A stretch of 64,000 bases of DNA from Calycina herbarum (taxonomy: Eukaryota; Ascomycota; Leotiomycetes; Helotiales; Pezizellaceae): positions 464,646 to 528,645 of the forward strand of contig LLEY01000023.1 of assembly GCA_001414485.1 (NCBI GenBank). The letters are read 5' to 3'. Of the stretch, positions 56,155 to 64,000 are shown in pieces. Each line of letters begins with the position of its first letter. Position 1 is the first letter of the stretch. The translations under genes and the position numbers were made by a program. The notes beneath the pieces were generated by a model. That model was not told where the DNA came from and did not search any database. It saw only the letters and a program-made list of their open reading frames with translations.

Positions 56155-59100
56155 TGGGCGTTTGCTGGCTGCGGTGGCCAGAACCGACGCCCAGCCCGTG
56201 TCAATGGGTCGAGTTTAAAGGCGAGCGTTACACGAGCGCGCTGCTGTGCTGTCGTGGTGATGATGTCAAGGATGAAGCGGTAAAGAAGTGAGGAAAGTAC
56301 GAGTGGGAGACGCTGTACGGAGTGATAGAAATGGGAGAGAGTAACAGAGTAACAATGGAATGCCACGATGCTATGTGATGAGATGCGATGCTCGTGGACA
56401 CTCTGCACTGGTCGCTCTTTCTGTCTTTCTCGGCCGGTGCTGCCCCGTTCTGCAGCCCCAGGCTGGTGGATACCATACCACGGTGGATGTGCCCCTCTGG
56501 AACCGATCCTTGGGGCTTCCAATTGCTGGACTCTGGACTGTCAAAACCGGGAAGCAGGAAGGAGCTAACGGATGGGGTGTTATCCCTATCAGGTCAAGTG
56601 CTGCACAATTCCTGCACAATCTCAGCACAAATTGACTTTGGCGCCTTGGCTTGAAATGCTTGCAACGACTCCCAAAAACGAAGCTATTCCGAACATTTCA
56701 TCAAGGCCTGAAGCAAATCGGACATGGCCGTCCTCTTTCTCCGGCATCTTCCCCACCACGATTTCAGTCCAAGAACCGTTCACTTCACGGCCCCCCGAAC
56801 ATGCCAAGCAAAGGCTCTCCGCATCTGCTCCTGTCAGGTTTCAACCTCGCGAGCTTCCTCAACGAGTCATGCAGGATTCTCCCTTAAACACCAGTCTGCA
56901 GGTCTGCAGAGACAGGGCACCTAAGGGCACCCAAGGGCACCTGAAAAGAGGCATGCTTGTCAAGACATCCAAATTCTCCTCCAGCAGATCAGCTGCAGAA
57001 GACTTCTTCGGTGTGTGCAACGCCACGATGGAAGATATAGGATCCAAATTCTCTTGCTCTTGCAGCATTTGGATGCAGTGTAAGTTGCATGATCTGATAT
57101 GACACCTGAAAAATGGCGCCACTGACGGCGAAGGACCCGACAAATTTGAAGAAATGTTACGGTGGGTGCTAGCACTGCACAAGAGCCTGGAGTTTGTACT
57201 CCGTACAACGTGTCGACGATGCAAGTCTCCGGTTGGGAGACGCATCATGGGATGGCTAATGGAGGACAACCTTTAGGCGGTGGCCCTCTGCCGGCTACTA
57301 TCGTTGGGAGAAGGGTGAGAAATGAAGCCATCGTCAGTCACACATGGAACTTCTCTCACCACATTCATTTCAGACACTACGCACAACAGGCGCGTATATC
57401 AAGACATTAACAAAATGAGGCAGACCTCGGCCAATCCATTATTATACACCGAGACATATAGTGGATTTGATATTGACAAGGCAGCAGAAAAAATGCAGTC
57501 CACGATAACTGCACAACACCACGCACTTTCAAAAGACATGCAAATGCAGAGAATACATTTCTTACTACTCTACCTCGCCGCACAACTGCCTACTCGAGTC
57601 CCGGTTCTTTGGGTCGTACAAAGGACGAACCACGAGGAAGGAGAATCCATCCAGAATCCTTCTCCCTTCGCTTCCATCCAACCTATCTTCTTGCTCCAAC
57701 GAACGAGAGGTACATGAGGATATGCACTCCGTATATGCCTGGCTATTATTGCAGCACCGGAGCAGGAAGCCTGTTGCCGGTGCGGCATCTGCGCGCGAAA
57801 CAACCCCTCGCCCTCGCTCGACTTCTGGATAATCTCAACATCATCACACCACATGGAAGAAGCTTACCGTCGAGAGACCGGCATATTTCGACAGGTTCAG
57901 AATCAAACGTTTGACACACCCAAACCTCATGACCTCGCAAGGTAAAGCTCCCTCAACAACCATCCTCCTTATGGAAAGAAAAGTCCCTTTAAACCTTGGT
58001 TTCCACCACGAAGCAAAGCACATTTCGAGACGAGCACTCCAATTGAACTCTCGCTTGCTCCGCCAATCCTCAAACCCAGTGGTTCCCTCAGTATCTCCGG
58101 TGATATTCAACAGGCATCTTTTGCCCGCCTTGTCTCCACTCGTCACACGGACCTATCCCTGTCTTTGGGAAACCCGAGTGTGCACAAGTGGCAACGGTCT
58201 CCTCGTTTGAGCCTGGTGCTTGTCCACCCTTGTCTTTCGCTGGAAATTTCCAGATTTCGGCAACTGGAAATTTTGTTTCGGGTCGCGGCTTGGAACGAGC
58301 GTTGATTGATTGATCAAAAACTCAATCTAGACACATGTCTTACTTCAAGGGTTTTTGATACTTATTGATACTTAAGGATATCGAATCATATTAACTCAAG
58401 CTCTACTAGAAACCACCAGGTGTTCTATCAATGATTTTTACCACTCCCCATCTCTATACTCGGTGTTACTCAGTTTCACATAGTTACCGAGTACGCCCTC
58501 CTCTTCAACGTTTCTTGAACAACCCAAGACAACAAGCAAGAAAACGAAAATAGCCGCACCACGCGACTATCGAAATCCTGCATTTCACTTTTCCCCTTTT
58601 CGCCTATCAAATCAATAGTGGCGTTTCGTTTCGTTGTCAGCGACGCCCAAGGAAGGACACAACCGAAGAAAATAATATGGCTATTAATTTAAAAATCAGA
58701 TCATAAAATTAAACGATTTGATGGAGAAAATCCCAGATGTGTGGTAACAGTAACCAAGCCTGCTGTCATGTCAGCCTCAGTCTGACATTGACCGCGTGAA
58801 CGGGGCTGAAGCTGACTGGATGGATGGAATGGTCACTCACTTGTTGGGTTGGAGGTTCGTTGGTTGTTGAAGAATCCCGAGTATTATTCTTCGTGGGTGT
58901 GTCAACTGAAGGGTGATTTTTGGGGAATTATGGATTACACCACATGAGTGTTAGGCTTTAACTTACTTACACCTTCACCACCGGCATGTCATTACAACGC
59001 TACTACCGTCGTAGGTTGGGCGTGGGGCTCGGTATTGATTTACGATTGAATGGCACGCATTTTGGTTCAGCGGGTAGCGTTACGCCGCTAGCCTGCGCTG

Positions 59101-61310
59101 TTGACGCTTCTGAGGATTCCGAAAGTCCTTGGATTCTGGACGCGATGGCTTGATGGAGGTTAGATTTATCGTTTTGGGGTATCGTTACATTTACACCAGC
59201 CGTTCGACGTACGACACTGGCTGTAAGCGAGGTATCTTTTCTCTCGAGTCCATCTTTCAAGAGCTTCAGGTTTCAACTCGATGGATTGTTTGATGAAGTT
59301 GTTGAAATGTGATGGTAACACAGAATACCCCAAGGCTTTTCTCCAAGGCCACAATCGATTTGCTTTGCTCTTATCGCGTTTTGTTATCCTATCCTATCCC
59401 ATCCCTGGCCCTGGCCCTGGATGGACCCCTGCAAGAACGAGTGCCTGTCATTCATTGCATGAGAGAAAATCCCTGTAGGAAAGAAAGTGGAGTACGTGTA
59501 CGTACGTTGTTATTGACCGGGATCTCTGATAATAATTCCCAGCTGCGCGGAAGAAATGGGTCTTGATTTAGGCTAGGCTGTTGGGAGGAGGATTGGTTAT
59601 GCATAATTCCTCTCCTGCTGTGCGATTCTTTTCATAAAAACGGCTTCGGATGTTTTGTTTTGCTTTGATGGCCCGGCAGAAGGAATAAAGGTGAATTTTA
59701 TTGTTTTGTGTATTTTTTCGGTTTGATCTTTGGGCTTTGGGGGTGCTGGATGGATTTCGTGGTATTTGAATTTGTGTGATGGCCTGCCTAGGTTACCGCT
59801 TTTTGATAGTAAGACGGAGAGGAGAGGGAGAACTGATTCGTCTTGTGAGTAGCTCTGAGGCTGTTTGGATTTTCATAATTGCTTTCTTTCCCGAACAGGT
59901 GTTTTTTCTCTTTTGCGGCTCAGTCTTCTTCTCGTCCCTTCCGATTCACGTTCCGGCCCGTCTACGCCACGGCCAGGAAAGAAGGGGGAGGAAGGAATAA
60001 AAGCTCCGTGGAACGGCCCCCCGAGATTCGGGGGGTGAAATTCGGGGAGCGGAAGGGGGAAGCGGGAAGGGGGGAGGGGGATCCATATCACACCCATTGA
60101 CTCGATACTCGACTACTCCGCAGTCTTCCGTTCGTGCTCGGTATGGTTTTTTAAAATCCGCGGATTTTACAGAGGTTTTCTCTTTGGCTTGGATCATGGG
60201 GAGAGGATCGGATTGTGGTGTGGTTTTAAATCCATGGAGTTTAGATGGCATTGCAGTGGGGGGTTCATCTACCTGGTTAGAAATGGAAGGCGTGAGGGTG
60301 CCTTCCGTTTCGTTGGAGATACGCCGCAGCCTGCGCATCTCGAGATTTTTGGATGGGTGGAGATTGGGATTCGAAGACGTGCGTGCGTATAGTAGATGAA
60401 ACCACTTTTTTCTTCATGAAGGGGATGGGATTTTCATCACATATTTTTGGACAGCGTGTTCGGATCACATCCGATCCCGTTGTCGTCACGTTACATCTGG
60501 GGGCTCGGCGGCCGGGGGGGGTGGGTACGGAGTAAATAAGAAAGATTGTCTTTTGTGAGTTGTGAGGAAGATGAGATGAGATGTTTTCGGAGGGTATCCT
60601 AGTATCTCCGGGTGAAGAAGGGTCTGTGGGAAGTGAGGTTGCGATTCGTGGGCAAGGAGTCGGCGAGTATCTCCTTTGCTTTCTCCGATGGATGTTTGTG
60701 TGAAAGTGTGGAGGAGAATGAGGTTCGGTGAATTTTTAAGGGGGGCTTTGGATGCGAGATGAAGCTTTGATGCGAGATGAAGATTATGACGGAAGAGTGG
60801 TCTGTTTTTTTGTCTTAATCTGATCGGATTACGGAGGTTCCTTGTCCTTGTCGTTTTTGGGTTGGAGTATGGAGTTCTTTTGTCGCTTTTTTTTATCTTG
60901 GGACGAAAGAGGAAGAGTTCCGAGGTTTGAGTGTCAAGGCATGAATGAAGGTGTTCGGTACAGTATATAGTTTTTCAACTTACTTGCATATACTTTTCCC
61001 TTGCATCAGTTAAAGTTATGCTTTTCTCTTTCTTAACTGGTTCATAATTCAGATAAGCCTTTTTGAGTTCCCAAGATTCCCGAGTTCCGGATTGGTGGGT
61101 GGGTGGTGGGGATTTTCATTCGCTTCCAAGGATGGGAGAAAGTTAATTTTTATTTAGATTTGTGAAAAATAAGTTTCGATGAGGAAGGTTTGCAGATTTA
61201 CGGAGGGGGAATGGGGGCAGTGACGACAACGATGGGGGATGGAGTGATCGACGGGTAGGGTGCGGAGAAAGCGAAGAGAAGAGTAAGGAGGTTTACGTGT
61301 GACTTTCTCT
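56155..61310. other. Gene-poor region of normal composition
   Basis: More than 5 kb with no convincing gene on either strand. Open frames are short, overlap on both strands and have no family motifs. The sequence is not RIP-altered. It could hold long untranslated leaders, a non-coding RNA or the promoter of a gene beyond the window; none of these can be shown. A 59260-59003 minus-strand frame is the least implausible candidate exon. Confidence 0.4.
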
Positions 61311-61582
61311 TTTTGGATTACGGTTTGAGGTGCGGACTTGAGCATTGATACGATAATATATTAATATACTGCGATATATATTATGATATAATTATTAGTA
61401 GAGTTTATCTGATATTAAGAATTATTGTAGAAGTGCTGCTGATAATTTTGGATTACGGTTTGAGGTGTAGACTTGGGCATTGATATGATAATATATTAAT
61501 ATTCTGCGATATATATTATGATATAATTATTAGTAGAGTTTATCTGATATTAAGAATTATTATAGAAGTGCTGCTGATAATT
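61311..61582. repeat. Tandem duplication of a 135-bp unit
   Basis: Two direct copies (61311-61445 and 61446-61582) start TTTTGGATTACGGTTTGAGG and contain ATATATTATGATATAATTAT. They differ at only a few positions, several of them transitions. It marks the edge where normal DNA becomes AT-rich. Confidence 0.8.
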
Positions 61583-61812
61583 AATTAAAAAAAGTAAAAT
61601 TTTTATCTAGCTATTTTCTACGATAATAGAGTGAAATTTAGTAGTATAAAGAAGTTAGATTAAAGAATAGTAAGAGTTAATTATTTTAAGAAGTATTTTT
61701 ATAATAAAATATATTTATTTATTTAGAAAGTTATAAATTTTAGAAAGAAAAAAATTATATCTCTTAGTAGTATACTTAGTAGCTAGCTAGCTTATATATC
61801 TAAAACGTAATA
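61583..61812. other. AT-rich RIP-type sequence
   Basis: No gene or known element recognised between the duplication and the Fot1 element. Confidence 0.4.
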
Positions 61813-63672
61813 ACGTGGTTTATTAGAACCCGGATTATATCAGGAACTAGATTAGTTTTCCTTAGCATTAAACTTAGAATTTTAATAAATCAACTACAAC
61901 ATATTAAATTAACTAAAACTACTTAGAATCCGAGGAACTAGATATATCTACAGTCTCTTAACAAGTTCGTACGTTGTGACTAGCTTTTCTACAGATTCTA
62001 CAGTGCCGCCTAGACGGTTGACCCTTCTTATAACTACCCCCCGCCGCATATACGTCGCGTCGTGTCTACTTATCTATATCCTTCTAGGCTATAATGTCCT
62101 ATGTATCCTCTACTATAAGTGCACCCCCTTAACGGACACGAGCCTTTTTAGCCCTACGGCATTTGCTTAAAGCTTCGTTGGCTGCTCGAAGAGTATATAC
62201 CTTAGTAGATAGAAGGGTTATCTTATAGGCTATTCGCTCTATACCCTTAGCTAATATAGCAACTGTCTCGAAGAGTAGAGTTGGCGAGCTCCCTTAATAA
62301 CAGGCAATTCGATTTCGAATAAGTATTGTTTATAAAAGAGCTTTAGTTAGGTTAGAAGGGGTCTAGGAGATCTAAGGATTAGTGTTAGCAGTAGAGGGTC
62401 TAGAAGGAGTTAGAGTTCGTAACTTTATATCAAGCTTTAAAAGCACTACTTATAGGTCAAAGAGCACTAAGCCAGCTCTACGGAATCCAGCCTAAGCGTT
62501 TTAGGCTATTATAGATTCCCTATATGCTACTACAAAGGCTAGAAAGAACTCTACCTTCGTAATATAGTTAATATAGGCTTTAATAAACGTCTTAATCTAT
62601 CAACTATACGCCCGCTTCAACATACTAAAGCACCTAACATCAAGTAGCTGGGTTAGATAGGACGAATGAGGAGGTAGTCTAAGAGTTATAATGTTATATA
62701 CTTTGTAGTACTCTTGGAACTCGGCCGATTCGTAACTCTTATACCTATCTAATACTAGTATTTAATATAGACCCTTTATACGAGTAGCAGTGTATTTATC
62801 GAAGTGTTTCAGCTATTCTAGACCCGTCTTATTGTTTGTCTATCTATTACTTATCGGTTTAATAACCCAGTTAGGCGGGAGGCCGCCGTCTATATACTAA
62901 TTTAAAAGGTGGTTCTTACTCTAAACCACCAGAAATAGAGGGACACTCCAGCCTTCACTATTGATATAAGCAATCGCTATAGCCTATTCCCGATTCCCTA
63001 GCTGAACTGCCTTGCCTCTACCACGTCGATCTACACGGGTTATAACTATTACAGAGCAAATCACACCTATTATAAACCCGGTTTCGTCGAAGTTATAGAA
63101 GTCGTAGTCTAAAACACCGTATTTTACTCTTATATTTTTAACTAGTTAGAACCACGAGCTAATTAGCTTAGAATCTTCGTACAAGGCCCTTTAGAAATCA
63201 TAAACACGATTAAAACACGTCTTAAGGGCTGGTTATCGTTATATAAATCGATGTATCTAGAGCTTACTAACGCGTTTTCCTTCTTACGATTCAAGTATAT
63301 AATTCGCTATATCTTCTACGCTACCTAGCCGGGGTATAAACCCTCTCGAATCTAGATTAAGTATATTCCGAACAATTACTTCCTCTTCTAGCTTAGACAA
63401 TTTAACGTTTACTAGCCGTCGCTTAGGGAGAGTAGTTCAGCCGTTTATTCTACTGTTTAGTATAGAAAAGGGCACTCCGTAGAGCTTTGCAGCCTTCCGA
63501 CGGCTTAGCTTTTTAGATGTTCGAATAGCCTCGATAGCTAGAATGATTTTTGATTCTTATAGAATAACTAACATAATGTATAGTAGAAAAAACGCGTTAT
63601 AAAGGAAGGGGGTTGGGAATTCGCTAAAATTGATCTGGGTCCTGATATGATCCGGGTCCTGATAAACCACGT
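61813..63672 (-). mobile_element. Fot1/pogo-type DNA transposon, copy F3
   Basis: 1860 bp flanked by TA. The right end reads CCGGGTCCTGATAAACCACGT and the left is its RIP-altered inverted copy. The minus-strand transposase is the best preserved of the three: helix-turn-helix region SRRKAAKLYGVP, KLEEEVIVRNILNLDSRGF, first catalytic block FYNFDETGFIIGVI, WLKHFDKYTATRIKG, LVLDRYKSYESAEF and LPPHSSYL. Several TAG/TGA stops still interrupt it, so no full protein is made. The arrangement is that of the Fot1/pogo DDE family with a CENP-B-like DNA-binding region. Confidence 0.9.
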
Positions 63673-63711
63673 TAGTATTTTTTTGAATTTTATTTTTGAT
63701 AATAAGTAATA

Positions 63712-64000
63712 ACGTGCATGTATAGCGAACCGGCTAAACAAGCGAACCGGCCAACTGAAAACACACCTAAAATCGCGATTTTGACATTTTAATATCTTTA
63801 CGAATTGTTGATTAAAAATTTCAAAATTAAAAATTTGATTTCATTACTATATAAATATAAAAGTTATAAAATGTAAGACTGAGGCTAATTTATATTAAAA
63901 AGTTATTAAAAGAAGAAGAAAAAAGACAAGATTATAAGGGTATTTTTAAGCGAATCGCTAAGTAAAATCATATAGCGTCTGAAACTTAGAATTCTAAATA
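63712..64000. mobile_element. 433-bp TIR element (MITE), copy 3, cut by window end
   Basis: Starts ACGTGCATGTATAGCGAACC after a TA, then GCTAAACAAGCGAACCGGCC. Over 289 bp it follows copy 2 in the same orientation with fewer transitions. The right end lies beyond the window. Confidence 0.8.

Noticed and set aside
59003..59260. 85-codon minus-strand frame in the gene-poor region
   Set aside because: A TGA lies just upstream, no partner exon or domain was found, and the opposite strand is open as well. Chance cannot be excluded.

Overview
The window looks like a filamentous ascomycete (Pezizomycotina) chromosome, possibly a Leotiomycete. The evidence is short GT-AG introns of about 50-100 bp, fungal-type protein families, and a sharp split between gene-bearing DNA of ordinary composition and very AT-rich blocks full of TAG/TAA stops. 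Those blocks are typical of repeat-induced point mutation (RIP). No CRISPR array, rRNA or bacterial-type operon was seen. The species cannot be fixed from sequence alone.

Region 1 (1-11.6 kb) is gene-dense and entirely on the minus strand. It starts with a 196-bp inverted-repeat mini-element. Then come three tandem paralogues encoding single-pass membrane proteins (217-1297, 1694-2829, 3404-4563), each with three exons, the same intron phases and a shared upstream block. Next is a 1558-residue NLR-type protein (SesB-like hydrolase, NACHT, WD40 propeller; 5012-9869). Last is a fructosamine-kinase-like gene (10416-11568) that carries a frameshift.

Region 2 (12.0-23.9 kb) is one aldo/keto reductase gene cut in two. 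Its first half lies at 12064-13014 and its last half at 23457-23861. They are separated by a 10.4-kb insertion flanked by TATAC. Inside the insertion are a RIP-mutated chromodomain Gypsy element, two 433-bp inverted-repeat elements inserted in that Gypsy, and a Fot1/pogo-type transposon.

Region 3 (23.9-29.2 kb) holds two degraded gene relics and an intact 1103-residue protein joining a von Willebrand A domain to a C-terminal RING/RBR-like zinc array (25614-28925).

Region 4 (29.2-51.4 kb) is a transposon nest. A 433-bp inverted-repeat element (29622-50904) contains a Fot1 element (29761-50610). The Fot1 element contains Gypsy A (30690-36121) and Gypsy B (36664-50210). Gypsy B contains Gypsy C (39693-46470). 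Target duplications TA, TA, ACTTA, GTTAT and CTAAG confirm each layer.

Region 5 (51.4-61.3 kb) is of normal composition but gene-poor. The only convincing gene encodes a protein with three copies of a cysteine-rich zinc module (54271-55445). Minisatellite and low-complexity tracts lie around it.

Region 6 (61.3-64 kb) returns to transposon sequence: a 135-bp tandem duplication, a third Fot1 element (61813-63672), and the start of another 433-bp-type element cut by the window end.

The most informative signals are the receptor-like triplet beside an NLR, the transposon-split reductase, the layered nest, and the vWA-RBR fusion.
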